Source: Zoroaster sp. YZ-2022 (lineage: Eukaryota > Echinodermata > Asteroidea > Forcipulatida > Zoroasteridae). Taken from it: a stretch of DNA of 64,000 nucleotides. A program made the translations under genes and the position numbers. Within the stretch, counting starts at the first letter, position 1. Each line of letters begins with the position of its first letter. Below are positions 22,201 through 30,996 of the stretch, one piece after another. The DNA lies in assembly GCA_029582265.1 (NCBI GenBank), contig CM055830.1, forward strand, positions 25,280,163-25,344,162. The letters run 5' to 3'. The notes beneath the pieces were generated by a model. The model ran no database searches, had not been told where the DNA came from, and saw only the letters and a list, made by a program, of their open reading frames with translations.

Positions 22201-23633
22201 TCAGTTTTCATGTAATAATTTGTTCATTAGATGAACCTAATGAATGTAATGTTGTGGTTTGTTTTATCTTTCCTTATGGTCAGCCTGAGCGAAGCATTCC
22301 TGAATACTTGACTCTATATCACTACAATGGATTGAAGAGATCTTGTCCTAATGGACAGGTATGTATATGTGATTGTTATTATTATAGGCAGATTTGTTGT
22401 CAGTGTGCAAAACATGTATGCTTCTGTCAGTGGCAAGTGAATATATTTCAATTGAAATTTCCCAAACTTTTGCTATATCACTTGATTGGGGGAAATTATT
22501 GCAAAGGAAAGTCTGGTATACATTCATTGTAAAGTATGTATAGATGTAGGAAGGTTACACTGCAAGAGGAGCTTGCCCACAATCACATTGTAAGGTCTGG
22601 GAAATTCAATTTTAAATTGCATTTGCCACTGACTTTGTACCAGACATTATTCAACTGAAACTCACCTAAGGCTTAGTTTACCAAACACTCTGTAGTGCTG
22701 AACATAACTACAAATAATTGTGGACTTCATCATAATTCATTTCAATAGTCTAGTTTCTGAATTCTCTACTAGTCACATGCCTTATTCAACTTTGGGAGTC
22801 TAGCCAACCTCTCCTCATGAACCCAATCTGAAGCAATACAAATTGTAGTCTGCAGAGAAGAACATTGCTCACTGTTTTCCTAGCTGAATCCTTAATTGGT
22901 TCATCTGCACAATTGCAAAGGTCTATGAATAGTTGAGCACGGTATGAACTCTAGGCCCATGTTAAAAAGTTTATACAGAAACAAATTGAGAAATAAAAAT
23001 TGTAGTTTGCCTTACACTGATGTATGTATACAGCACTGTATACTCTGCTTTCTGAGTGTCTGCAAAAAAACTCCCGCCTTCACAGACGACTTGGGGTGGA
23101 ATCGAACCCACAACCTCTTGCTTGAAAGCACTGATTATGCATACATCTGTGTAGGGCAAACAAAAATCAAATCAATTGTGACGCAAGAATTTCAGCAATA
23201 AAGCTACTTAGATGCCTAAATGAATTGATTTCATAGATCACCATCAATTCAGTTTAGATATATATTACTTTAAAAACATGCCCATAGTTTTTTGTGAGAA
23301 ATATGTCATTTTAAAATATTAATTTCCCTTTCTACAAGGAAAATATTATTTTTCAAATTGAAATGAAAATTGCTGGGAATTACTGGCGAAAAAGTCCAAA
23401 CATTGTCTGTGTACCTCTTATAATAGTACATACATTAGATGATATCTTAGCATTAAAATATAATGTTACTATCTTTGATTTAGGTTGCATACATCGAAGG
23501 AAGAGCTTCAATGCCAGATCCCAGTGAACTAACATGTCTGAGTGATGCTACACCTATCAAATGCTGTCTAAGAACAAAATGGCCGACATGTGAAGTAGAT
23601 TGGAAAGACAATGCAAACCCATCAATCATTTGA
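2886..23633 (+). CDS. MINDY3: MINDY3 (FAM188A) ubiquitin hydrolase, 3' part, 8 exons
   Basis: C-terminal part of a MINDY-family deubiquitinase, which trims Lys48-linked ubiquitin chains. Exons joined in order: 2886-2959, 12916-12995, 14161-14231, 15321-15401, 17739-17884, 20762-20849, 22284-22358, 23484-23633. All introns are GT-AG, all phases agree, and the joined length is 765 nt (254 codons plus TGA). Recognised by blocks shared with vertebrate MINDY-3: EPLIDGIYGHGS, SQSLINLMLTG, NVGFLTLLENLRYC, PIWVLGSETHLTVIF, YHYNGLK and TPIKCCLRTKWP. The His in SETHLTV is the probable catalytic histidine; the catalytic Cys would be upstream of the window. An EF-hand-like stretch (YDTESSGFIT) follows, as is known for this family member. 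Introns are packed with transposons. Family assignment is from remembered sequence similarity and is strong; species-level details are not. Confidence 0.93.
2960..4611. other. Intron sequence left of the nested transposons
   Basis: Moderately open frames at 3336-4149 contain no recognisable domain and look like old repeat (CAAGTTTTATGAAAATCGGC-type text). Near 4497-4610 the sequence is rich in TGTACATGTATA words. Confidence 0.5.
4612..5118. repeat. Left long inverted repeat of the transposon
   Basis: Matches 11700-12394 in inverse, including TTTTGCACGTGAGAACT, AGTCACGTGACTTCTTAATA and CATCACTGCTGAAGAAAATA. The inner part holds two units (about 165 bp) built on GCTGAAGAAAAT ... GGTCAAAGGT. 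Confidence 0.85.
5385..6690 (+). pseudogene. Decayed transposase-like gene, 5' piece
   Basis: Broken reading frame. Readable blocks include TRWMRMIVRQRLSQIYMEKF, a segment ending FSALHWDGKI, SDSRGLSQADASIEL, TGIHKGAAKLLEKKLGRKVF and FLACRHHVLELILGAVWEQL. Stops and frameshifts occur near 5601, 5790, 5806 and 6038. These blocks resemble a family of large proteins with an RNase-H-like look found scattered in invertebrate genomes; I cannot name the superfamily. Continues after the LINE at 11100. Confidence 0.6.
6670..7473 (+). pseudogene. LINE ORF1, L1-ORF1p-like nucleic-acid binding protein
   Basis: N-terminal coiled coil (LDKILASISSIESRLSSLG and onward), then an RRM-like part with NNIVIHGVPEG and EIDRAHRTG, then a C-terminal domain (ILKNATKFLKNNKYKGQNIF, VTPKIRAQRKELREMH). 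A TGA at 7219 interrupts an otherwise continuous frame where Arg (CGA) is expected, consistent with CpG decay. Resembles the Transposase_22 type. The start at 6670 is the first ATG and may not be original. Confidence 0.75.
7847..7932 (-). mobile_element. 86-bp Penelope-derived insertion with 8-bp target duplication
   Basis: Flanked by TTGATTTG at 7839-7846 and 7933-7940. Removing the insert and one TTGATTTG restores continuous endonuclease coding sequence. On the minus strand it begins CGTCGAGTTGTACC and ends CAATTAGTCTTACTTA, the 3'-most part of the Penelope element seen at 41949-42883. Confidence 0.85.
8257..8338. mobile_element. 82-bp TTAA-flanked MITE (piggyBac-like)
   Basis: Terminal inverted repeats CCCTAACTCCCTA and TAGGGAGTTAGGG with TTAA on both sides (8253-8256, 8339-8342). 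TTAA targets and CCCT ends are typical of piggyBac. Excision to one TTAA returns the LINE frame. Same family as 17014-17591. Confidence 0.8.
11100..11500 (+). pseudogene. Decayed transposase-like gene, 3' piece
   Basis: Reads KLLNTEIPDKLRKGKPVFQT, DTTLVYLIGPELHFIFNAV, WLSTTVDTWS and, after a frameshift, MMSDFANIITTDPQQRAWLL. It has the composition expected for the C-terminal half of the gene at 5385-6690, and the LINE between them explains the split. Confidence 0.55.
11504..11566. repeat. 18-bp tandem repeat, 3 copies
   Basis: CCCCGAACGTATAAGCAC repeated with minor change in the last copy. Lies at the end of the decayed transposase. Confidence 0.85.
11700..12394. repeat. Right long inverted repeat of the transposon
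   Basis: Inverse counterpart of 4612-5118, with at least three subrepeat units, each containing the inverse of GCTGAAGAAAAT and a TTTGACC-rich segment. The extra unit makes this arm longer than the left one. Confidence 0.85.
12395..12915. other. Intron sequence right of the nested transposons
   Basis: TGTACGTGTACA-rich simple sequence to about 12495, then unremarkable sequence. Confidence 0.5.
12916..12995 (+). CDS. MINDY3: MINDY3 exon
   Basis: Acceptor CCTCAG, donor AGTAAGTG. Completes the split Ser and encodes QSLINLMLTGSAVSHVFDNE and then KEVDGL, leaving one base. Separated from the previous exon by a 10-kb intron full of nested transposons, yet the reading phase continues correctly. Confidence 0.9.
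12996..14160. other. MINDY3 intron, no gene
   Basis: One 27-bp direct duplication (CATCTATTATTTATTCCACT) at 13425-13480. Nothing else recognised. Confidence 0.6.
14161..14231 (+). CDS. MINDY3: MINDY3 exon
   Basis: Acceptor TTCTGTAG, donor GGTAAG. Encodes KMKGISQQTNVGFLTLLENL then RYCE and ends on a codon boundary. VGFLTL and LRYC match the MINDY-3 core. Confidence 0.88.
14285..14400 (+). mobile_element. 5S rRNA-derived SINE remnant with tRNA-like A box
   Basis: TAGCTCAATTGGAAGAGC (14294-14311) looks like a tRNA A-box/D arm. It is followed by TTAGTTAAGCA and AGTACTTGGCTGGGAGACC (14360-14378), which match the internal promoter and 3' half of 5S rRNA. The match is too diverged to be a functional 5S gene, so a SINE3-type retroposon is the best reading. 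Confidence 0.65.
14622..15239. mobile_element. hAT-like deletion derivative
   Basis: Ends CAGGGATGCCAG and, inverted, CTGGCGTCCCTG, lying in AATAAT-rich sequence that could hide an 8-bp target duplication. Inside, 15040-15160 encodes MDVGRGVDLKNIEASMKNRF and then NWGWLESKD, resembling the N-terminus of a hAT transposase just before its zinc finger. The rest of the gene is missing. Confidence 0.6.
15321..15401 (+). CDS. MINDY3: MINDY3 exon with the probable catalytic His
   Basis: Acceptor TGATAAG, donor GGTAAGTC. Encodes VGAFLKNPRKPIWVLGSETH then LTVIFTQ, both ends in phase 0. The His of SETHLTV lies at the position of the family's catalytic histidine. Confidence 0.9.
15579..15938. mobile_element. 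TTAA-flanked MITE, family 2, copy 1
   Basis: TTAA at 15575-15578 and 15939-15942 with CCCTCCTATAGG and CCTGGGCATAGGAGAG at the two ends. It is the inverse of the copy at 21670-22005 (shared TGACTGTCTGTGGGTGCGG, CAAATTTCAGCCTGGGCATA). No coding capacity. Confidence 0.75.
15960..16082. repeat. tRNA-like short interspersed repeat, copy 1
   Basis: Contains TGCCCTACACCGACGTGTGT, TCAGTGCTTTCCGAGTG and a B-box-like GGGATTCGAACCCACC. Related copies lie at 23004-23162 and 46973-47065. Confidence 0.5.
16122..16210. repeat. 19-bp tandem repeat, about 5 copies
   Basis: ATTCATTCAGATTAGATGT repeated head to tail, with a last partial copy after the AAT tract at 16217-16246. Confidence 0.9.
16208..16573 (-). 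mobile_element. tRNA-derived SINE, copy 2
   Basis: Same sequence as 912-1272 but lacking the outer part of the tRNA-like head; its boundary touches a 13-bp tandem repeat. (AAT)n tail at 16217-16246. Confidence 0.85.
16571..16624. repeat. 13-bp tandem repeat, 4 copies
   Basis: TGATGATCCAATT-type units directly abutting the SINE end. Confidence 0.85.
16625..17009. other. MINDY3 intron, nothing recognised
   Basis: AT-rich sequence between a SINE-adjacent tandem repeat and a TTAA MITE. Confidence 0.6.
17014..17591. mobile_element. TTAA-flanked MITE, family 1, longer copy
   Basis: TTAA at 17010-17013 and 17592-17595; starts CCCTGACTCCCTAAGCATTT, ends GATCGTTAGGG. Its first 25 bases match the 82-bp element at 8257. 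Interior has irregular repeats of AGTACTCAACCCATCA with TCCAACA. Confidence 0.65.
17739..17884 (+). CDS. MINDY3: MINDY3 exon with EF-hand-like segment
   Basis: Acceptor TTTACAG, donor TAGTAAGT; ends two bases into a Tyr codon. Encodes an EF-hand-like helix-loop-helix: ARRIFSIYDTESSGFIT followed by a helix ending LDALGLATMPE. The loop lacks some canonical acidic ligands, so calcium binding is doubtful. Confidence 0.9.
17927..18249. mobile_element. 323-bp near-perfect hairpin element with TA ends
   Basis: Two arms of about 155 bases are inverted copies. The outer sequence is TACTGAACAGCAAAAGAAAC and the inner part TGTGAGCTGAAAGTGACTGT; the centre is near 18088. The left arm has a variant of an internal AGCAAAAGAAACGCAAGTCC duplication. 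No coding sequence. Its termini resemble the element at 32623-32856. Confidence 0.85.
18600..19592. mobile_element. Hairpin-ended repeat element, copy B
   Basis: Ends with a 35-base palindrome, AGGTGTTCGTG ... CACACGAACACCT (19558-19592). The interior shares GGAAGTAAAGGTCAGAT, GATGACATCATCAAACAT and ATTAAATTTGATTTAGTG-like blocks with the other copies. The left border is judged from similarity to 54998 onward (CTAGAGCTCAAGTGTTTGTT). Confidence 0.6.
19985..20735. repeat. 75-bp satellite, about 10 copies, next to a MINDY3 exon
   Basis: GATTGGTTAATTCTTTCAAC recurs exactly every 75 bases from 19985, with TATACCTTAAGTATGATA in each unit. Copies differ at a few bases. The last unit fades into the polypyrimidine tract of the acceptor at 20761. 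Confidence 0.93.
20762..20849 (+). CDS. MINDY3: MINDY3 exon
   Basis: Acceptor TTTTCAG, donor GGTGAG. Encodes VDFVKQRLDPDDFGVILLN and then SFMTEFFPNE. The acceptor lies only about 25 bases after a 75-bp satellite array. Confidence 0.9.
20948..21440 (-). mobile_element. Penelope-like 3' fragment, copy 2
   Basis: Begins with the same TAAGACTAATTGCGGTGACA (as read on +) as the element at 41949 and carries the hairpin with CTGAGGA and GAAAC on the minus strand (about 21021-21060). It then follows the same degraded coding sequence, stopping near the CCGATGTCCTG point. Confidence 0.8.
21670..22005. mobile_element. TTAA-flanked MITE, family 2, copy 2
   Basis: TTAA at 21666-21669 and 22006-22009; CCCTCCTATGCCCAGGCTGA at the left and TATCGGAGGG at the right. 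Inverted relative to 15579-15938. Confidence 0.75.
22284..22358 (+). CDS. MINDY3: MINDY3 exon
   Basis: Acceptor GGTCAG, donor GGTATG, phase 0 at both ends. Encodes PERSIPEYLTLYHYNGLKRS then CPNGQ; YHYNGLK is a MINDY-3 signature. Confidence 0.9.
22359..23003. other. MINDY3 intron, nothing recognised
   Basis: No repeats or coding features seen. The following 23163-23483 is likewise plain intron. Confidence 0.6.
23004..23162. mobile_element. MITE-like hairpin with tRNA-like B box
   Basis: Terminal inverted repeats GTTTGCCTTACACTGATGTA and the inverse of GTTTGCCCTACACAGATGTA. Internal GGAATCGAACCCACAACC resembles a tRNA T-arm (minus strand). Related to 15960 and 46973. Confidence 0.6.
23484..23633 (+). 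CDS. MINDY3: MINDY3 last coding exon and stop
   Basis: Acceptor ATTTAG. Encodes VAYIEGRASMPDPSELTCLS, then DATPIKCCLRTKWPTCEVDW and KDNANPSI, ending in TGA. The TPIKxCLxTKWP block and the short polar tail agree with the MINDY-3 C-terminus. Confidence 0.92.
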   Translation, partial: VAYIEGRASMPDPSELTCLSDATPIKCCLRTKWPTCEVDWKDNANPSII

Positions 23634-24043
23634 AATCATGTTGTCTTTGCACATCACAAATCATTATCAAATGCTTGTTGCATATTTACATGGAATTCAT
23701 GTTAAGTTGTAGCAATTGCTAATAATGGAATAAGAAGAATGCAGTAAGATGGCGTAGGATAAGTATTAGCCAGCAACATACGTGGGTGTCTTATAGACAT
23801 CTGGTTTTATTTCTCATCCAAGTTAAACATTTAGATGCCCTGTTTTTTTTCTTCATAAATTACAACTTTGACACCCTCATGTATTTCCAAATCCTGGCTA
23901 ATACACTGGACAAAGGCTCATTGTTTGAATTGTATTTTGTGAACAATATCTGAATTTACTTTTTGCCATATTAGGTGAATTTGAAGACCTCAGATGAATG
24001 TAGATGGCAAAACACTGATTAATCAATACCTATTTGGAGCCCA

Positions 24044-24142
24044 TGACACGTTCCTATATGGCAATACACTGCCTAGTGCCTAGCATCAGATGATGACACA
24101 TCCCTATATGGCAATACACTGCCTAGTGCCTAGCATCAGATC
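24044..24142. repeat. Tandem duplication of about 54 bp
   Basis: Two copies of CCTATATGGCAATACACTGC followed by CTAGTGCCTAGCATCAGAT, in the region downstream of MINDY3. Confidence 0.8.
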
Positions 24143-25472
24143 ACTTTATATGCACTTTATTTTAAAGGCGGCAAAAGAAATACTTTTTATACTATTGGTC
24201 ATGTTATGTTCGACTACACAGCAGTGTACAGACTCAAAGCCCTTATGTCATTATTGAATAGTGTTAATGTTAGTGTTAAAGCCATATTATTTTAAAATTT
24301 GTACCTGTTGGAACTCAGAATCGAGACATAACTTCAGAATTGGGGTATGAACTCAAAATTGAAGAATGCCCTCACAATTGGGTCATACGTTAAAGGTGTC
24401 GCACCCGTGTTTGGGATGATTTGACAGTAACAAATAGATTGAAATGTTGAATCACTATTTTTCTGGGGTTAAGGAAGCTAAAAGCTCAAAGTAAATTAAA
24501 AACTCAAATCATTAAAAGGCGGGAATTTGTTTGTTTTATAAATTATTTGTAGGTGGTCTTAGCCAAACAGGGAGATATATCTTTAATGTAGAAATTACTT
24601 TTTTCTATCTGAAATGTAGACAAATAATGTGCCAATAAGAGTTTAAGATGACGAAGGGAAGGTTGGTTATTCAAATATAACCAAATGGTCCTATTGTAAT
24701 GTCAAACTTAGTGATAGGCTAACAAGCTTTCCTTGTAACTACTTTTAAGAAAAGTTAAATAATATCCAATTCAAATGTATGAAGGGTTACTCTTTCCTAA
24801 ACTCCATGCCATGTAAAATTCAACAAATTCTTATTGCATTTTCACTTTTTTGCTCGTTAACAACACAACATAATAATCAAACCTTTCACAGGTTGGCTAT
24901 TTTTTATGTGTACATGTATATTGATTAAAAGAGAGTAAGCATAAATGTAAAAACAATTTTGCTAACACAACCAGTGTTGTTACTTCCCTTTAAGTCAGAT
25001 CATTTGACATGCTTTCATGCATCTCTTAACATGGGCCTTCATGGCTGCTGGATTTCAATAGGGCAGCTAAAAAGATATATGGCGTTTCAACAACTTCCCT
25101 GCTGGACAGGGCAAAAACGTGTTTAGAATTGGAAGCTTTCTTTTTTTTTAACTCGGGGTAAACAAAACAATTTAGATATATTCTCTAAAGTTTTGTTTTA
25201 AATGTTGTAAATTGTTTATATGGTTGTTTTTGATTTAATGTATATATTTATTAAAGGTAGCAATGATTAAAGATACGATTAAAACACAAATAATAATTAC
25301 TGATTACTTTTGGGATATCATGTAGATTGCTGTAAACAGAAAATGAACATTAGTTATGGGATAAATTATGCTATATATAAAACAGAACAGTGTTAACCCA
25401 CTGATGCAAATATAGAGAGATACAGTAGGACTAGATAAAATTTAATTATTTTGTGTAATTTAAGTCCAGCGT

Positions 25473-25478
25473 AATAAA
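25473..25478 (+). promoter_or_regulatory. Possible polyadenylation signal of MINDY3
   Basis: The first exact AATAAA I find after the MINDY3 stop lies 1.8 kb downstream. ATTAAA variants occur earlier (near 24494 and 24904) and may be used instead. Confidence 0.25.
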
Positions 25479-27248
25479 GATTGATAGGCATTGCAGGAGA
25501 TGGTATACAAAACAATACTTGCAAATCAGTAAGTGAAAATTAATAAGTTGAAAAAACAATGGTAAAACCATCCACTTTTAGTTATGATCCAAATCATATT
25601 ACATTATGATTATCCCCTTATTTTTTATTTATTTATTTTTTAAATTAGTTTTTAGACAATTATTTTGTTTTGTGGAGCGGGGGAGGGGTGGAAAGGGGCA
25701 CAAAGGGGCGCCAGAAAGATGAAAATAAATATACATGGTTAAATTAACTGAATGAAAACAACATAAGTCTAGTCCCACTTATAGGTCCAGCATCGGGTGA
25801 TACAACAACTACGACTCGAACCAAATATTTAAATATACCTCCTTTACTCATTTCAAGAAAAGTTGTCATAAAGAAACTAAACATCATTATCTAAACTCAA
25901 GGTAAAACATCGGAAAAGTAACTTTCTCCGAACCCCTTTTGTCTCGAACTCAGAAAAGTCGAGGGCTACTTGGGGGAAACAAATAATCCGCTTCCGTAAA
26001 AAGGAAATTGCCTTTCTGATGCCCCCCCTTACAGAAAGTCACTCCTTCAGTTGACCAAATCACACAAGTATTGCCAATTGTTTTTGTAAAAAAAAACGTA
26101 AGAAGGGTCATGTATGATGTTTTTCCCCAAGTGGATGTTAGGCTTTTCTGAAATTTATTTAGACAAAAGGGGTTTGGACAAAATGACTTATTAAAATATT
26201 TTACATTGGGTTGGGAAAGGTCAACCAATGATATTTGCTTAGAGTGCTACTTTAATTACATTCACATTGTTTCACATCTTACAGCCATTGACATTGTTTA
26301 CGACGGAGCAAACTTATAATACCTGATGAAAGAGTAATCTGTAATCAAATCATTCTACCAATGTATATTATTCCAATCATAAATAATCACAGTGACGTTA
26401 TTATTGTGTTACAGATTTATGGATTTACATTGTACTTGTATTCACTGTTGCACATTAAATTATCTGATAATAAGTATTTGTCAAATCGTAGTTTCCAGTT
26501 TCTTGACGTACGGTAAGATGTATGGCCAATGATTTTGTCGGTATTTTACTGGCAAATTTTGATTAAACCCAATCATTGTGAGCTTCCTTATATAAAAAAA
26601 AAGTGCTTTAAACTTACCTAATTTATTAAATAATTGTTGGAAACTTGATGAAAGTAATTAGATCTCAACATTTATTTATGGAGAGACCATCCATGAAATA
26701 ATTTCGGGACATTGTAACCGTAAAAACATGCTTCTCAGTTCTCACAATTAATTTGCAAATTGTGTCATCTTAGATTATAGCCTAGCCTATGTTTTCCTTT
26801 CCTGAAGTAAAATAGCCATGTTCCAATGAAAATACTATATTGAAAGTAACAACAACACTTACGATACATCTGTATGGTCAGTATACAATTGTAGTAAGAT
26901 GTTATTTCTGTGAATGCATCCATACTTGATAAGAATCAAGAGATATGTATAAAAACCAACCTGTGAAAACTTCAGCTTATTTGATTGTGTTAACGAGATA
27001 GTGAAAATGCATTCAGATTCTTCGTCTTTATTCCATCATGGAATTTCTGTATTCGGATGACAACATCAAAACGTAAATGCATCTGTGCTTTATACAGACA
27101 CCCGACACGTTTGGAAAACTCCAAAATTAATTTGTTGTCTCAATTGAGATTTGGGGAGATATTAAAACCCAGAAGACGAGATCAGATGCCACGGAATGAC
27201 AGAAGCCCCATATATACACATATGAGAGAAAGAGCCATCATCAGTTCA

Positions 27249-27780
27249 ACCTACCCGTACCAAACACAACGACAGTCATTCCGGCTCAACCCACCCGTAC
27301 CAAATACCGACAGTCATTCCGGCTCAACCTACCCGTACCAAACACCGACAGTCATTCCGGCTCAACCTACCCGTACCAAATACCGACAGTCATTCCGGCT
27401 CAACCTACCCGTACCAAACACCGACAGTCATTCCGGCTCAACCTACTCGTACCAAACACCGACAGTCATTCCGGCTCAACCTACCCGTACCAAACACCGA
27501 CAGTCATTCCGGCTCAACCTACTCGTACCAAACACCGACAGTCATTCCGGCTCAACCTACCCGTACCAAACACCGACAGTCATTCCGGCTCAACCTACCC
27601 GTACCAAACACCGACAGTCATTCCGGCTCAACCTACCCGTACCAAACACCGACAGTCATTCCGGCTCAACCTACCCGTACCAAACACCGACAGTCATTCC
27701 GGCTCAACCTACCCGTACCAAACACCGACAGTCATTCCGGCTCAACCTACCCGTACCAAATACCGACAGTCATTCCAGCT
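27249..27780. repeat. 38-bp satellite, about 14 copies
   Basis: Unit: CCTACCCGTACCAAACACCG plus ACAGTCATTCCGGCTCAA. Copies are almost identical; variants are CCCGTACCAAATACC and ACTCGTACC. The unit has no stop in any forward frame, and 38 is not a multiple of three, so any frame rotates through all three readings and a 241-codon frame (27057-27782) results. I see no splice or promoter signals and do not call it a gene. Confidence 0.93.
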
Positions 27781-30700
27781 GAAGCGATATGAGAACAGTT
27801 TGTTGAATCATACAGAAATAATGAAATTAGAAAACATGGGCGGATAGGGGGAATACCGCCCGGGAATACCGCCAGGGCACGCCCTTCCCACATGTTGGTC
27901 CTATTGTGGGTCTGCCTGTAAATTTGTTGTTTTGTTGCCGTGTTACCCCAATGTTGTTTCTGTCAGTACATCACCAAAACACCACCAAAAGTGTAGTCCT
28001 AGGCGTATGCATACAATGAAATAGGCCTAAACATGTCATGATAGCGCTTAAAACTATTTGTAATGTTGGCAAAACTGCATCTTAAGGTATCCATACTTTC
28101 TTTTGAATCAAGATAATTATTCATAAAACAACTAACCTTACAGCTTTATTTCATTGTGTCGTTATCGAGAAATGCATGCATTTAGATTGTTTATCTTCAT
28201 TCAAACGTTGAATGGTTTCCCAGGAGGACATAATAAGTCAGGAATTAGTTTAGGAATTAGGTTTCACTCCAGAGTGTGCCAAAAAAGTTCAACATTGACA
28301 AATAATTTTTTTGAAAGGCAAAAAAACACTTTGATGGAAACCTGGTGTAATAACATAGGTAGAACAGTTTCTTTAATAGCTTCATGAAACTTTTTCCCCG
28401 GTCAATTCTGATGTTTTTTTAAAGGAAACTAGAGCAAAATTGCGGAATCATGTCAAATTCTCGTTGGGCCTCTCTGTGTGTTGGGAACCTTATCAGGGGT
28501 GTAAATGCTGTCATGGCTGTGGAAGTAAATGAATGCACACATGATCAATGTGAATCAATATTTTCTTTTCTTTTCAATACATGTATAACATAACAATATG
28601 ATCTAATGATCGCTTATCTCAATGATATTCACATGGTGAGTTGCATTTTTTGCTGAAATAATACTTTTGTGAGAAAATAATTTATAAGTCCATTTCAGGT
28701 AAATTAAAGATATTGCACACTTTTGTGTCATTTACACAGATATAAAATAACAATCTTTGTAGATATTTACAAGTAAAGCACACATCAATAAATATATTAT
28801 GTCTTCTTTATGTTATAAATAATGAAATTCAAGGTAAAAGTATCACTTATGTTTCTGGCATCAAATTAAAATGTCTTCTTAATGCATCATGAAATTCAAG
28901 TTCATAAATACATAACCCAGATTCAGCATGTCCAGGTGAGAGTGGCCCAAGTAAAATTTACACCCTTTCACTTAACTGATTGTGTTTCTGGATCTAGGGA
29001 CAATGGGATGGGGTAAAAAGGGGTGAATTGAGAAATAGTCAGGCTTTATTGTAAAATATCATTTCATTGAAGAAAACAAATTAAACAGTTTTAATTATTT
29101 GTTTTCTGAAATGTTGCACTTTTTTTGGCACACTCTGTATAAAGATTTCGAGGGATGCTTGATGCTATTATCAACATTACAGGAAGTAATTTTCATGTGA
29201 GACTATTTGTAAATGGGTTTTAAGATTCAAATTCTAATATTTAATTTAGGAAACTGTATTCTCTAACTGGAACTTATTTCATTTTTCATAGAAGTGACGG
29301 CACTTCAGACAAGAGGAAAGATTAATAACATAATAATTTGGACCATTTTGTTATTTTTAAATAACCAATTATCAGTACCTAACCGTGAACAGGAATTAGG
29401 TACAGCATTGGTATTTGATAACGTACGTTTATTTCAACCCTATAGATTTCAAGAAATCGGTTAACCTTTGACTAATGACAAAAAACTGTTGGGAACTACA
29501 TGCACATCCGTGACCTTTCACTTCGTTGCTATATAGCTTTCAAGCTCATTTAACTCATAATTGAAGTGGGCCTATGTGTATTTGTGTACTTATGTAAATA
29601 AACCGTGTCGGTATGCCAATAGTCTCATCATTATATATTTGTGGATTTATTGTTAAAGTCTTTGTTGTAGACACGTTCATTTCCACTAGGTTACCTGAAC
29701 GATGGCATCAGGCCAATGTGTATTGTAGATTCTGTTGAATCAGGTTTGCATAATCTGTTTTACCTGGGTCAGTTTTCCTCCCACATCTAAAACTGAACTT
29801 TCCTACATTGTCTTCTGTTCACAGGTTTCCTCAGGCATTTGATGAATCATCGGTTTCATTTAGCCTATAGTAATAATAGCAAATTTATAGCAAATATGAC
29901 GTCTACAGTATTCGTCACGAGCTCTCTGACTTGTACAAATTACTCCTGAGTCCCCTTCCCAATCCCGATGAAAAACGTGTTGCTGCTATTGTGACGAGTG
30001 TGCATGGGCGGATCCAGTGTGGTAATAAGGGGGGGACATAAGGTAAAAATAGGACACACCGCAAAACGCGGGCATATAAAACGTATGGTAAATTTTCACT
30101 CGTGATGATCAATAAAAGGGTGAGGTACATATCGTGGATCCCCTAAAAATATATACTAAACTAAATTCATTACCGGTAATTTGTGCATAGCTTGATATGC
30201 TTAATGTGAGAAATAATTCAGGCTATTTGAGAAAACGTAATGTATTATAAATTTGAAATGGGTCACGGCCATGATCCATTTCAAATGTTATAATGCTTAC
30301 AAACAAATCTGAATACACTGAAACGTTTACATGCTACTTTCTTTTCATTATCTCTGGTTTCTTATATAAGTATGGATGCATATTACCAATGGCGCACATT
30401 CCCTTTATTAATTGTGTAAGTAGGCCTAACTCAAGTTACTCAACAGAAAAAGAAAAAAGAAACATTTAAAAGGGACGTTACAACACTGGTAAAATAACGG
30501 ACAAGTAGGGTGTGCTTTGCAGTGAGAAATTCATGCGCCGAGCTGTTTATCATAATTTGTATATCCTCAATTTTTTCTGAAAAACAAAGATTTGATGGAT
30601 TGTGTAAAAATGGTCCAATATCATAACCTGGGGGCCCTTGACTTCCAACTTTGAGTATTTTGGATACACTAGGCCCTAAAAAGTGGTGCTAATTTGATTC

Positions 30701-30996
30701 CAAGCGTAGGGCATTTTCACTAGTGTAGAGGATGGTTTCCAATGAGATGAGAATAACATGCCTCTGGAAAATCCACATTAAATTGAAGTATTAAAGTATT
30801 TATTTGTTAATATTTGCATATCTTTCATATTGTCTTTGAGAAAGAACCTGCTAGCTAGGTTCGAAACGTAAGGCCAATAACTACTACATTTTGCAATAAC
30901 TTTAAAGGTTAGACATCATTCAATATTTTGTTTTTAGTTTAAATTTTAAAAATATTTGTAAGTATTTTTTAATGATTTTTCAATATGTTGTATTTA
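27781..30996. other. Intergenic DNA, no gene recognised
   Basis: AT-rich. Short open frames (28154, 29915) lack any domain or splice context. GAAATGGGTCACGGCC and its inverse form a small hairpin at 30255-30290. Confidence 0.55.

Larger units (their letters stand above)
23634..27248. other. 3' region of MINDY3 and intergenic DNA
   Basis: Likely 3' UTR at first; holds the 24044-24142 duplication and a T-rich tract at 25619-25650. The frame at 25950-26228 (minus) has no recognisable domain. Confidence 0.6.

Noticed and set aside
27057..27782. Proline/threonine-rich secreted protein gene
   Set aside because: All three forward frames are open because of the repeat; no signal peptide, promoter or splice sites seen.
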